From positions 4,830,760 to 4,894,759 of the forward strand of contig CM066288.1 of NCBI GenBank assembly GCA_033816765.1: a DNA stretch of 64,000 nucleotides. Direction: 5' to 3'. This document shows, in pieces, positions 1 to 10,700 of this stretch (position 1 is the first letter of the stretch; each line of letters begins with the position of its first letter). The DNA is from Nothopassalora personata. Taxonomy: Eukaryota > Ascomycota > Dothideomycetes > Mycosphaerellales > Mycosphaerellaceae. The notes beneath the pieces are model-generated. The model saw only the letters and a program-made list of their open reading frames with translations, did no database searches and was not told where the DNA came from. A program made the translations under genes and the position numbers.

Positions 1-2
1 GC

Positions 3-1136
3 GTACACTGCCAACGAAACAAGGCTGCGAGACACGCGAAATACGGTCACCTACAGTTCAGGACACCACCGACAAAACCATGGGACGAAGTCACAATGGA
101 CTTTATTACGAAACTCCCACCGTCAAAGGATCAAGTTACGAAACAACCATACGACATGATACTAGTCATGGTTGATAGACTTACGAAATACGCACACTTC
201 ATTCCTGCATCGGAAACGTACAATGCAGAGCAGCTTGGATACCTTGTACTGGACAGACTTATCCGATACCACGGATTCCCCCAAGCATTTATAACGGACA
301 GAGACAAGCTATTCACATCAAACTACTGGAAGACGCTTATGGGAACGATCGGAATTAAACACAAGCTGTCAACAGCATATCATCCGGAGACAGACGGACA
401 AACCGAAAGGATGAATCAAACGCTGGAACAATACCTACGACACTACATCAACTATGCACAAGACAACTGGGTTTCATTACTGCCAATGGCGCAGATTGCA
501 CTGAACAACCACAAATCGGAGACAACTTCAACGACGCCATTTTATGCGAACTTTGGTAAAGATCCTAACCTATTTGGAACACCTGGATCCCATCCACAAG
601 CCGAGAGAGCAATCGTGACGACGGATACTCTTAAGGAAGTGCACAAAGAAACACGCAAGGCAATCGAAGATGCACAACGAAAACTGTCTCAACAACGGCA
701 GGACACGAGAAAAATGGCACCTCTGCTAAAAGAGGGGGATAAGGTCTATCTCCTCACAAAAAACTTGAGAACAAGAAGACAGACCAAGAAACTGGATCAC
801 GTCAAGGTCGGACCATTTTTAATCGACAAAGTCGTAGGACCAGTTAACTATCGACTACGACTACCACCTGACGCAAAAATCCACCCAGTCTTCCATATCT
901 CCAAGTTGGAACCCGCAGACGCCGAAACACCCTGCCAGAAGAGCTTCCATTTCGAACCGGAAGCAGAAAACGAATTCGAAGTCGAAAGAATCCTAGATAA
1001 GAAAGGTCAGCGATACCTTGTCAAATGGAAAGGATACGACGAATCAGAAAATACCTGGGAACCAAAACAAAGCCTACGAAACTGTCAGCAAAAGATCCAG
1101 GAATACTACAAGACCAAAAAACGGCCAGCCTACTAG
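3..1136 (+). CDS. Ty3/gypsy pol, integrase-chromodomain end (5' partial)
   Basis: The frame is open from base 3 to a TAG at 1134-1136; the ATG at 96 is internal. The first codons give the end of the HHCC zinc finger (HC near codon 2). The integrase core follows, with the first acidic residue in MDFITKLP, the second in ITDRDKLF and the catalytic Glu in HPETDGQTERMNQTLEQ. A C-terminal chromodomain has FEVERIL, the KWKGY core and NTWEP, which supply the aromatic cage of the chromovirus clade. Chromodomains in this clade steer insertion towards methylated-histone chromatin (family knowledge). The protein would process and integrate retroelement cDNA. The reading frame is intact in the visible part; a RIP-mutated homologue lies at about 38760-39890. 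Confidence 0.92.
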   Translation, partial: VHCQRNKAARHAKYGHLQFRTPPTKPWDEVTMDFITKLPPSKDQVTKQPYDMILVMVDRLTKYAHFIPASETYNAEQLGYLVLDRLIRYHGFPQAFITDRDKLFTSNYWKTLMGTIGIKHKLSTAYHPETDGQTERMNQTLEQYLRHYINYAQDNWVSLLPMAQIALNNHKSETTSTTPFYANFGKDPNLFGTPGSHPQAERAIVTTDTLKEVHKETRKAIEDAQRKLSQQRQDTRKMAPLLKEGDKVYLLTKNLRTRRQTKKLDHVKVGPFLIDKVVGPVNYRLRLPPDAKIHPVFHISKLEPADAETPCQKSFHFEPEAENEFEVERILDKKGQRYLVKWKGYDESENTWEPKQSLRNCQQKIQEYYKTKKRPAY

Positions 1137-1165
1137 TCACCGATTGGCGACCAGTCGGCTGGAAG

Positions 1166-1239
1166 CAGCCAGAGTAGGAATCGAACCTACGACCTCAAGA
1201 GTGTAGACAGCTTGCGCTCTACCACTGAGCTACATGACC
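1166..1239 (-). tRNA. tRNA-like sequence inside element A (degenerate anticodon arm)
   Basis: On the minus strand a 73-nt cloverleaf can be drawn. The acceptor stem pairs GGTCATG with TCTGGCT (six of seven pairs, with wobbles). The D-arm is GCTC/GAGC and the T-arm GTAGG-TTCGATT-CCTAC. Both internal Pol III promoter boxes are perfect: A box TAGCTCAGTGG and B box GGTTCGATTCC. The anticodon arm is abnormal, with a 4-bp CAAG/CTTG stem and an 11-nt loop, so the decoding identity cannot be read. It lies between the pol stop and the end of the antisense gene. The same sequence occupies the same place in element B, so it belongs to the retroelement and is not a host tRNA locus. Confidence 0.55.
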
Positions 1240-1299
1240 AGGTTTAATAAGGGAAACGGAGAACTTACACGAACATATCTCCTATGAGAAACCAAACAC

Positions 1300-1900
1300 C
1301 TATCCACCAGAAGGACCAGCGCTCGAAGAAGCTGCTGCGGCGTCCTCAAGGGTCGGATATGACCAGAGGGCATCATCCGGAATCATCGAAAGGTCCTCCC
1401 AGGAAGGAATCGACATCTGGAAAACCCCCTCTAGCTCTTCGGGGCTACCTTCAGGAACGAGAAGACAGGACGAAGGCGCGGAAAAGGCATCGACACCCAC
1501 GCTCGGCAAACTGCGAAGATCCTCGAAATCCTTCGCTATCGCCTTTTCCTCCCTGTCCTCAGCAACGCGCAGTTGTTTCCTAAGACGATGCACCTTTGAC
1601 ATCGCCTCTGTCACCTTCTCTTCAGCCTCATCAAGCTCTCGCTTCAGCTTTCGACGCTGGTTGCGAAGCCGCTCCCACTCAAGTCCACGTGACAGTCACG
1701 TCACATTTGACACCCTTGCGAACGCACTCCGAACAACACCCAAAGCGCACATCCACCACACAACGAGGACTCTTCTTTCCTTCAGGCACTCTGGCCTTTC
1801 GACAACCAGAACATGGGGATGGCATCTCGCGGCCCTCGGCTTCGATGCCTAGTGCTTGACGTTCGCGGCGCTCCTGACGTGTTAGCCGCTCGCCGCTCAT
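1300..1900 (-). pseudogene. Antisense Cys-rich coiled-coil gene of element A, frame interrupted
   Basis: This gene is convergent with pol. From ATG 1900 the first frame gives a Cys cluster with spacing C-x2-C-x13-C-x8-C-x2-C-x6-C, starting MPSPCSGC, then stops near 1679. The reading continues in another frame from about 1685 to the stop at 1300, with a charged coiled-coil segment (WERLRN, LRKQLRVAED) and an acidic C-terminus. Comparison with the intact homologue in element D (41781-42434) shows WEKLRN and LRKQLRLAEN in the same order, so a one-base indel near 1680 probably broke this copy. An in-frame ATG at 2008 exists but lies inside the LTR. I do not recognise the family. The Cys spacing suggests a zinc-binding module. 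Confidence 0.7.
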
Positions 1901-1955
1901 GGTAAAAGATGGGAACTCACAGGAGAAGAAAGAAAACTCGAGGACGAGTTTCAGC

Positions 1956-1969
1956 AGGAAGGGGGATGG
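1956..1969 (+). other. Polypurine tract of element A
   Basis: AGGAAGGGGGATGG abuts the TGTTACGG start of the 3' LTR. This is the expected position of the plus-strand DNA primer. Element D has an almost identical tract and element B a RIP-altered version. Confidence 0.8.
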
Positions 1970-2404
1970 TGTTACGGTTCGGATGAAGGACGGTGCAGGA
2001 CGTGGCATGGGGAGGAAGAATCAGAAGACACGAACCAATCGCTAGGAAGAGAAAGGGACCCCACGTCCGGGTCACGTGCACGACCGCGCGCTTAGTGCAT
2101 GGTCGAACACGACCGCAGAAGTAGCGTATGGACGTACACGACCACACGACCAGACGACCGGTCGAGTGGACAGACGGACATCTAACACCGGATGGCATAC
2201 GAACCTCCTTTGTATTTAGGAACGCTAGAAACCCTTATGGTTCTGATGCGTTCAACTCATGTTACTATCTCACTGATTGGAATACAACTCTTATTCCTAT
2301 CATTCATCTTCGCTCAGCTTGCTTCAGCCTCTCTAAAGAATAATACCGCCACGTGACTTGACTTATCTCTCTTTTGAGACTAGCCCTGGAACGAGACAAT
2401 AACA
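1970..2404 (+). repeat. 3' LTR of element A
   Basis: The 435-bp repeat starts TGTTACGGTTC and ends GACAATAACA, with TG...CA ends. Its last ~200 bp are closely related to the RIP-altered LTRs of element B (32693-33083, 43119-43509) and to the solo LTRs at 34880-35292 and 37844-38256, while the upstream U3 parts differ. The five bases after it are CTACA. Confidence 0.85.
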
Positions 2405-3449
2405 CTACACCTAGCTATATATATAACATAGTTATCATCTATACACTAATATATATGATTTCTTACAACTTTTACATAATATACTACTTAAACACACACT
2501 ATTCAAACCGTTAGATCGCGACGATTAACGTAATACCTATATTATCGCGCGAAAACGAACCGCTACCTCGCTGTCGCCGAAAACAGTTACGCGTCGCGAT
2601 TAAAATAACATAACGCGTCTAACACACCTAACGATATAACCTAACTAAGGCCTAAAAGACACCATTATACACTTTAACGAATACTGTAAATAGACGGAGG
2701 AGTAGCTAAATAGAACGGATAAAAAGAGGAACTTTAAGGAGGTACTAAGAAGTATAGCGTAGTTTAGATAGAGGTTTTACGAACACGCCTAAGGACATGT
2801 CGCGAAGGACGTATACTAATAGGTAGTAGTTCTTTAAGATAGCGTAAGAATAATTAAGAATAGCCTCTACACCTATACTAGTTTATTAAGACAGCGCTAA
2901 TAGGCGATAGGTTTTGATAAACCTATAATAATCTAGTATATCCGAGAGGCTCTTCCTACTACCGCAACCTATATAGCTAGTACCTCTAGTAACACTGCCC
3001 TTAATTAGCTAGACAAAGTACGAATTAAAATATAGGGCTAGGGTATTCGGGAGCTACTTAAATAGAGACACTATAAAGGCGACGAGCTACTTAAGTCAAT
3101 TAATAAAGGCCTTAAGTAGAAGAACTGTTAATCTTAAGCTATAGTAGTAACACAGTTACCCTTAGGAGACGTCGATATTTAGTTTAACGATAGATAAGAT
3201 AGAGACTAGTTCTTCTACGAGAAAGAGAAATACCTTCTAATACTAGGAGCTAACGTAGAGCTTACGACATAGACATTTAGCGTAGTAGTTAACGGAGTGC
3301 TAATAAAGAGCATTAACATAGACACTATTAGTAAGTAGAAAGCAATAGCTTAAATTAAAGCATACAACGTCGTCCGAATGCTAGAGGCTATTATTATAGG
3401 CATCGAATAGCTCTCGAGAGGAAACGCTAAAACGAAAGATAATAGCTTA
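2405..3449. pseudogene. RIP-degraded repeat remnant, probably LINE (Tad-like) ORF1 in its right half
   Basis: The stretch is TA-rich and nearly free of CA. In the part from about 3120 to 3449 a plus-strand frame reads through only if TAG/TAA are taken as former Gln codons. It then resembles the C-terminal part of Tad-like LINE ORF1 (for example VVTQLPLGDVDI). The part from 2405 to about 2650 shows no recognisable coding signal. The remnant is cut off by the inverted repeat that starts at 3450. Confidence 0.5.
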
Positions 3450-3528
3450 ATAGTAATGTCTACCAACCACCCTATGTAGGCCTGTCCAAGTTGTGGTGGT
3501 ATGGAGCGGTGCTTACGTAAGCAGGGGT

Positions 3529-3554
3529 ATTTGCCGGTCCTGGGACCGGGAAAT
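3529..3554. repeat. 26-bp palindrome P1 (imperfect)
   Basis: This is a variant of the element E palindrome, whose perfect form is ATTTACCGGTCCC followed by its own reverse complement. Together with TCACGTGAC at 3559-3567 it forms a 39-bp unit that recurs inverted at 7607-7645. Confidence 0.85.
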
Positions 3555-3567
3555 CAGGTCACGTGAC

Positions 3568-4282
3568 GAGCAGTGCAGTAGCCAGATAAAACAAGAGGAT
3601 TGGCGGACCCTAAACCCCTATGCCCTCTACTCGAGAGGTATGAATTGAATTGTTGCCTTGATGCTACGCTTACAATGCTCAACTGCGCAATATATATCTC
3701 AATAGCCATACCAGGTCCTGCTGGCTTGCCCAAATGTCCAATCAAACCTAAATGAATTTGGGCAAGTTGGACCCAAGGGACCCCCCCCTCCAAACCCAAG
3801 GTCAACACAACCCATTAGTCGTCAATATATCCTCCCCCATTACGAACCTGTCCTCAGGTTCCAAAGCAGTAAGCCCGGGCATTATAGGTAGCTCAATTAG
3901 TCGCTGCAAGCTGAAGTGGTCTAGTAGCAGCACAGCAGCTCACCCTACCATTCAGCTTGACATACAAGATGTCAGGCAATCCGTGATGGTGACGTCAATA
4001 ATCCGCGACTCGCGCCCGTCGCACTGCGTGGCCAGAAAGTGAGTCAAGGGAAGATAAGTGACCATAAGAAACAAGTAAGATCTAAGGACCAGAAGCACCC
4101 GTACCCGAAGCATCAACCAGAATCAGAACCGGAAACATAACCAGAACCAGAACCAGAATCAGAATCAGAACCAGAAACCCATAGGCTACAGCTGTAGCCG
4201 GAAATCAACCAGAAACCCATAGGCTACAGCTGTAGCCGGAAATCAACCAGAAACCAGGAGCCCATAAACCCGCACCAACCAC
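3568..4282. other. Region downstream of the element E second gene, no gene seen
   Basis: Only short unsupported ORFs are present. Near 3773-3788 there is a run of pyrimidines. From about 4101 to 4255 lies a low-complexity repeat tract, annotated separately. Confidence 0.6.
4101..4255. repeat. AACCAG/AATCAG hexamer tract plus 38-bp tandem repeat with palindromic core
   Basis: Degenerate CCAGAA hexamers run into two copies of a 38-bp unit. Each unit carries the 16-bp perfect palindrome GGCTACAGCTGTAGCC (4184-4199 and 4222-4237). The mirror copy is at 19275-19429. The tract follows the 3' end of the second element E gene. Confidence 0.85.
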
Positions 4283-7186
4283 TCAGTTCCACTCATTCTC
4301 ACACAACTCCTTTGTCCAGACCCACTCGTTGTCGTGGCCAACACCAATCTCACTAGACGCGTCCCCAAGTGGCTGGTTGGTGAAGTTCCCATGGTAGTTG
4401 CGGAAGAAGCTCTCATCACGCCCTTCGCTTGTGAAGCACATCTGCTCGAGAGCAGTGACCAAGCTGAGCTGCTTGTCCATCAATTTCACAGCTCGGACGC
4501 GCCATTCATGCATCTTCTTGTGGAAGAGCTCCGAGTCTGGGCGGACCGCAGCATCAAGCCACCTTCTAGCATCAAGGATGACTTCGTTGTCGTTCCAGGA
4601 CTTCAAACCCGCTAGGGCATCGGACAGGGGCTGATGCCACTGAGGTGTACGGCCGCAGGGAAAGGGTGGCCAGGTACTGGGCGTCGATACTCAAACCCTG
4701 CAGCGCTCTCACTTGGCGTCTTGAAGTCACGATGGAGGTCCATCACCTGGTGCATGCTCCAGCTTCTCTGGAGTTCAAGATAGTCATCGTCGCGGATCGC
4801 GATAAAGCAAGGGTCAATCTGACGCAGCGTCTTCTTGTGTGCGGCCTGCCTCATTGGAACGCCTGCAGTGGTCACCCGCATTTGCCCAGCGCTCAGGTCC
4901 TCTCTGAACCAGCTGATGCTGTTCTTGCTTAGGTAATTCTGAACCCCAACCGAGAAGAAACGCTTAAATCAGCCGTCTTCTATGCAGTCGTTGTTCTGGC
5001 ACCACTGGATGAACTCTGCAGCATTCCCTTGCTTATGAAAACCGTGTAAAAACTCCGGCCCACTGGTGCCCTCTGAGTCAAGAGAGTACAGCATGTTGAG
5101 CCGGTTGCTGGTCCAGTAGTTTTCAATTTCGAGGTTCAAGTCGACCCCAGCATGCTGCACCATGGTGTTCGCATCACCCCCCCTGATGAGCCCTGTCAAA
5201 GCTGAAAATCGTAGGCCTGGGGAAGGAGATGAACCGAGTGCAGTGTTGAGGGTGCAGCGCCACTTGCAAGAGCCACAGCCCGGGGTCTTGTCGTATGATC
5301 TGTTGGCTCAGAGAATACCACATGTTCTGGCAGACGCCGCCGTTGCTGACCTTGTTCAATTCTCGCAGGTGCCATCGGTACACGTCGAATTCTCGACTCA
5401 TCATCTCTCTGACTGTTTTAACCCGCGGCGCTAGTTCAGCGTCATTGTACCAGTACAGCATGTTGCCATTGATGTAGGTACCGGTGCTATCGAGATCGGC
5501 TTGGTCAGCTTCATCAATGCCAAATTTGTCGAGGATCTGATTGTAGTTGGCATGCGTGACGATGCCACTCGTGGTGCCGGCTTTGCCTCGAACACGGAGG
5601 CAGCCAAGCGGGTTGACAGTCTTCTGACCACGCTTGTCAGGGCGAAACCACGACCCATTCTCCACCTTGATAGCTGAAAAACTCTTGCCTTCAAAGAGCC
5701 AGTCTTGGACCTTGAGCGCGCGCTCACACAGGGTATTGGTGGTGATACCGGGATTCGTGACGAAGTGGAGGGCCTTGTGGCAGAAATCTCGGACATGCTG
5801 ATCGCACATCACAGCGCTAACCTTGCCATCCCTCTCAAGAACCTGCGAGACCGCATATTCGAGCATCTCAAGGCCCGCCATCCGGTGCTCAGGTAGCCAG
5901 TCAATGCCATCCACATCAATCGAGTTTCTGAACTTGATGCCACAGTACCGCTCATTGCAGGTGCAGTTGGCGCGCTTGATCCGGAGGGCCTCGTCTTCCT
6001 GCAGGATCTGATCCTTGAAGACTGATACATCCCTGATCACAGCCGAAGGTGACATGGTGAGTATCGGATTGCCATTCTCAGTCAGGGCCGGAGTGGATCG
6101 TGGGGTGCCAACCGGTGTACCCAGCGGACTGCCTTCGCGTATGGGTGCGCCGTCCAGCGTTCGGTTAGGCGAGGATCGAGCAGGCGCAGTCATGCCCTCA
6201 CCTATGCTCTCGCTCATGCGGAGCTGCTCAAGTCGACTCGACTTGCGACCGCCTCTCGATGGGACTGCAGGCTGGGTAGAGGCTGGTGGAGTTGGCGTGG
6301 TAGTCTTTGCACGTCCTTTGCCTTTGCCACCCGGTGGTGGCTGAGTCTGTTGCTGGCCAGATGGTCCAGGTTGACCTGTGCTGTCCCCTGGGGACGCGGA
6401 CTTCTCAGTGATAGTACCCTCCATGAAGTATGGAAGGCCATCCTCATAGACGGCTAGGCGGTGTCTTCTGATGATCTCCCTGCTCTCAGCCGACTGCGGA
6501 TCAATGCTGCGTGCTTCAGCCTCCCTGTCGCACCGGGTAAGATCACCAGGCTCCAGAATTCGCTTGCGATCTATGCCCTTGCGGCCGATCCTCATACGCC
6601 ATATCAATGCCCTCTGAATTCTGCCAACAGCCTTGCTGTAGTCTGGGTACTTGTTGATGAAGGCCGTGAACTGGCGGCGCCCACTGTCAGTGCTGCAAAG
6701 CTCGGAGATGACGCGTCGATCAAGAATCTTGTTGTCCATCTGCTGTGGCCAGTGGCGGGTAAGCGTGGCGCGAAGAGTCCTCTCTCGGTTACGAATCTCT
6801 GAACCGGTCTTGCGAATCTTGCCGACGATGGGAAACAAGACATCGAGCTTCCTGTTACCAAGGAATTCATCCTGGTAGGTCTTGCCCATACCGCTCTCAA
6901 CTTCCTCGAAAAACAGGTCAACCCAGACGGAGCAGTCTTCGAACACCTTCTCGAAGCCCTTGCAGAAGTCCTTCAACACCTCAACCCGCTTCTGAGGACT
7001 GAGCTCTCGGAACATGACATTAGCGGCGGACTTCGGCGTGTTCGTGTTGGCAAGGACATGCTTGACGTTGTCCGGCAAGCGAAGGGACTCGAACAAGGTC
7101 TGAGGTGGGCGGGTGAGCCCAGTAACAGTGCTAGTGAGCGCTGTGCTCGAGCCAGCCGGGCGTGACGATGGACCAGCTGAAGCCAT
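4283..7186 (-). CDS. Unrecognised large element E gene (left copy, probably multi-exon)
   Basis: A 670-codon ORF starts at ATG 7186 and ends at 5174. The coding signal then continues in other frames through about 5199-4969, 4881-4612 and 4606-4283, as expected if short introns lie between. Boundaries are not certain; a 43-nt phase-0 intron with a GTACCT donor would join the last two pieces. The total product would be roughly 900 residues. Visible features are an N-terminal helical region, a Pro/Gly/Ser-rich low-complexity stretch with KGKGRAK and GGRKSSRLEQL around residues 265-320, and a Cys cluster CTCNERYCG near residue 415. I see no reverse transcriptase, tyrosine recombinase or clear DDE signature and do not recognise the family. 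The gene is bracketed by 39-bp inverted repeats (3529-3567, 7607-7645), so a transposase-like role is a hypothesis only. Confidence 0.6.
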
Positions 7187-7198
7187 GATAACTAGGAT

Positions 7199-7619
7199 TC
7201 ACTATCAGTGAGATCGTAAGAGCTGGCTATCTCGTGGTGCCACTCTGGAGTGTTGGTAAGCTTCGAAAGCTTGGTATCGGGGTGGGCTTTGAAGGTCAAG
7301 GTCGTGAAGAGAGAGAGGCCAGAGAACCGTCTGATGTGTGGTGGTAGATGGATGTGTTGGTGGTTCTGGTGATGGTGCTAGTGTTTGAAGAAAAAGAGAG
7401 GAAGTAGCAGGCAGAGAGCTGCGCTTAAGTATGCCTCTCAGCGTATGTCCCTGTGACCGTTGCAAGGCAGCAGCGCCGAGACCGGTCTCATAAGTGGCAA
7501 GAGCAGTGCCATTGAGATCACACTGAAGGTCCGATGGCCCTGCATGTGACCGAAAACCAGTGCTGGTGACCACCTAGGTGAGCATTCGGCAGGGGCATGC
7601 CACGCTGTCACGTGATCCG
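7199..7619. promoter_or_regulatory. Promoter region of the second element E gene (left copy)
   Basis: On the minus strand this region has ACTTAAGC, then a pyrimidine-rich CCTCTCTTTTTCTTC stretch and a CA-rich leader before ATG 7186, a typical layout of a fungal Pol II promoter. A GTCACGTGA E-box-like site lies at 7607-7615. Confidence 0.45.
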
Positions 7620-7645
7620 ATTTACCGGTCCCGGGACCGGTAAAT
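7620..7645. repeat. 26-bp perfect palindrome P2
   Basis: The half-site is ATTTACCGGTCCC followed directly by its exact reverse complement, with no spacer. It lies between the end of pol and the second gene. It has no internal CA or TG dinucleotide, so RIP cannot alter it. Confidence 0.95.
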
Positions 7646-7786
7646 GTGACTCTACTAACTGAGGTCCAACCAAGGCAAGAACACCCCATGAAGTGAAGTC
7701 CAGATAACCGAATCGGCTTAACAAACTGAAGGGCATGCGCAACACATGCCTGAGGGAAGTGAACTCCGTACGCCATTGCCAACTGA

Positions 7787-10700
7787 TTAGTTCTCAGCCT
7801 CGATCCTGCTGAACTGTGAAATTTCGGCTGCAGAAAGGTCATGAGGCCTGATCCATAGCTTCTTGGATTCCGGTTCAGGATACGATCCCCTTTCGTCAAC
7901 TCCTACAGGTAGCACGTCTTCGTCGGCGATGGGCTCGATCTCGTTCGAATCACTGCTGTCTTCGCTATCAGCGACTTCTCCCTCCCCCATTACGAGATCG
8001 ATCCCATCGTCCAGGCCTGGTACTCCTATGTTATCCGGGCGAAGCTCTGGAACTAGCTTAAGGTTTTCTCGTGCCTGAACTCCCTTCATTGGCGTGCCAT
8101 CAAGTTCCTCAAGAATATAGGTACCAAATTTCCTGGAGACACTGGACACCCGATATGGACCTTGCCATCGGTAACCGATCTTGCGTGAGAAGTCATCCTT
8201 ATATGGCTTGTCGAACCTCATGACAAGGTCGCCCTTCTGGAAACCAACAAAGTCAACATTTCGGTGAGAATCGAAGTAGTCCTTGCTAAGTTCTCTTAGT
8301 CGCTTCCTTCGAGCATGCAGCTCTTCCAAACTAAGGTCTCGAGCCTGGAGTTGACGCGCACGTATGGCAAGCAGGTCCTCAGTCGTTCTCACCGATCCCC
8401 ATTGATAATTCGCCCACGTCGGGTACTCAACCTCAATTGGCAGAATCGTGCGATGGCCATACAGGACCTGAGCCGGCGTCATTCCAGTAGTACGACAGGT
8501 CGTGGTCCTATCAGCCCATAACACAGCGGGTACCCATTGCTCCCATCCGCGGTATGTGTTCCTTGTAAGCTTTGCTAACGCTGCAAGAATCGGACGGTGC
8601 CCAACCTCGACCGGAGCATTAGACTGCGGATGGTACGGTGATATTCGGATCCTTCGAACACCAAGTCCTACGAGCAACCGCTCAACCTCAGCCGCATGAA
8701 CCGTAGCGTTATCAAGCACAATTTCAGCACAACAGCCGTGCCTACAGAAGACATCTTCGTATAGAAACTTGGCAACTGTCTTCGAGCTGGGAGGTGCCCT
8801 TGTTACTCTAGCCTCGATCCAGTTGCTGAGTGCTTCGCGCGCAACTAGGAGGTATCCATTTTTGTGCACCTGGACGGGGTCCGAGTACCACTTCTCACCA
8901 ATGACCTGAGGGCTCGATGAGTGAAGCTCACCAGCGCGCTGGTTGCCTTCGCGAAACCTACAAGGAGCACAACTTCGAACCCACGCAGAGACATCGGCGA
9001 AGCACCCGTCCCAGTAATACCGATCGGAAATAAGGTTGTACACGACCTCAGCGCTGCGATGACCGTGTCTTTCATGGCATTCTATGACGATCTCCTTCTG
9101 AGCCTCATCATCGTCAATCACAAGTTGCAACGGTGCTCCTCGGCGCTTCTGGAAGAACAGCAATTGGTCTCGGACAAAGAAGTTGACGCTCTTCTTCACC
9201 AGCCGCCGGTACTCAGCACGGGTAACACCATCGGGCCGGGTCCTGGTTTCTATAACCTGAGCAAGCTGCTGAGAGCCCTCAGAATATTGGTCCCCGAGAT
9301 GTCGTGTTTTCTGGATTTCAACTGGATAGGTGTCGACCGGCTCCGGGTACCTGAACAGCTTATCATCAATCATCTGGTCGACTTCGTCTTCGTCAGCTTC
9401 CCTGGGTTCTTGAGGTGTAGAGGGCCTTCGAGACAGGGCATCTGGGCCAGTGTGTCTAGTCCCCGCAACGTGCTTTACCTCGAACGTGAACAACCTGATC
9501 CATGCGACCCACCGGGCCATTGCCGAGTTCGGCAGGTCCGAAGCCGGCCGGTTAAGCTGCCATACAAGTGTCTTGGCATCAACCTCAAGGACAAAATCAA
9601 CGCCAGTGATATATCTCTGGATCTTCTTAAGCCCCTTAAGGACCCCAAGGCATTCCCGCTTCCCAGCATCATATCTGGATTCTGACGCGCTCCAGATTCC
9701 ACTCTCATACCGCACCGGGTGACGCCGTCGGGTACTGTCCATTGATTCTTGAGAAACGATACATCCCCATCCAGTGCCGCTAGCATCAACTGAGACAAAG
9801 ATGGACCCAGCACCAGGTGAGTAGCAGAGGGTAACTAAGGCTGGAGACTGCACAAGGTACCTAGCAACCTCTTCTTTTGAGAACTGCTCATTTTCTGTCC
9901 AGGTGAACTCGGCGTCCTTCTTCAGCAGTTTGTACATTGGTCGAGCGATGATAACGAACCAGGGAATCCATATCCGGAAGTACACACACAGCCCCACATA
10001 GGTGCGGACCTCCTTGATACAGGTAGGCGTAGGCCAATCCAGGATCTTGGCCACAACCTTTGGGTCAGGATAGCGACCATCCGGGCCAGTAACGTACCCA
10101 ACAATCTTGAGCTTTTCGTATAACCATTGGGATTTGCCTCCAGCAACTACCGCACCAGCTCTTTCCAGGTCAGCAAGAACCAGATCCAGGGAAACGATGT
10201 GCTCAACGACCCATTTTCTCAACCCAGGCTCTAGTTCGGCATTCCCATAGTCCTCAGTTGGTCCCTTAATACCGATGTCATCGAGAAACGGCTTCGCTCG
10301 ATGCGAGATATGATCAAGCAGAATCTTTGTTACCGCACGCACGAACTGAGCAACTGAATTGGTAGCTCCTTGAGGCAGAGTCGTGTTGCGTACTAGGCCA
10401 AGAGGGGTCATGAAGGCTGTTAAGTCCCGGCAGGACTCATCCAAAGTGATCTGATCATAACCTGAGAACAGGTCCACAAGTGAAGCGACTCGGCACCCGG
10501 CAAAATCCTCTGAGAAGCTATCCGTGTCCGGTGGAATGTTAGCATCGCGCATAGTAACCTCATTCAGGAGCACAGCTGAGTTGATCAACCGATATGGCAC
10601 ATCGCTTCCAGAGGCATCAACCTTCTTTGCGACCAGGAACCAGCTATTGGAATATGCCCCTTGTGAGTATTCTAGGATGTTATTCTTGATCCGGGCTCTA

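Larger units (their letters stand above)
1..2404 (+). mobile_element. Ty3/gypsy LTR retrotransposon A, 3' part (5' end outside window)
   Basis: The stretch contains, in order, the end of a pol polyprotein with integrase and chromodomain, a tRNA-like sequence on the minus strand, a convergent antisense gene, a polypurine tract and a 3' LTR. It has no dense RIP signature, so it is younger than its relative element B, which shares this 3' organisation. The 5' LTR, and therefore the target duplication, lies outside the window. Confidence 0.9.
3450..10637 (+). repeat. Left arm of ~7.19-kb inverted repeat (element E)
   Basis: Every position x of this arm corresponds to 23530-x on the opposite strand of 12893-20080. 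Long ORFs and their shadow frames are identical between arms, so identity is at or near 100 percent, and there is no RIP. The outer end is ATAGTAATGTCTACC in both arms. Element E sequence continues inward to 12792 on this side only. Confidence 0.95.

Noticed and set aside
1145..1245. Ordinary host tRNA gene
   Set aside because: The anticodon arm is abnormal and the same sequence recurs at the same place in element B, so it belongs to the retroelement.
8921..9685. 254-codon ORF opposite the element E pol (and its mirror at 13845-14609)
   Set aside because: It is a shadow frame of the RNase H/integrase coding region with no recognisable domain.
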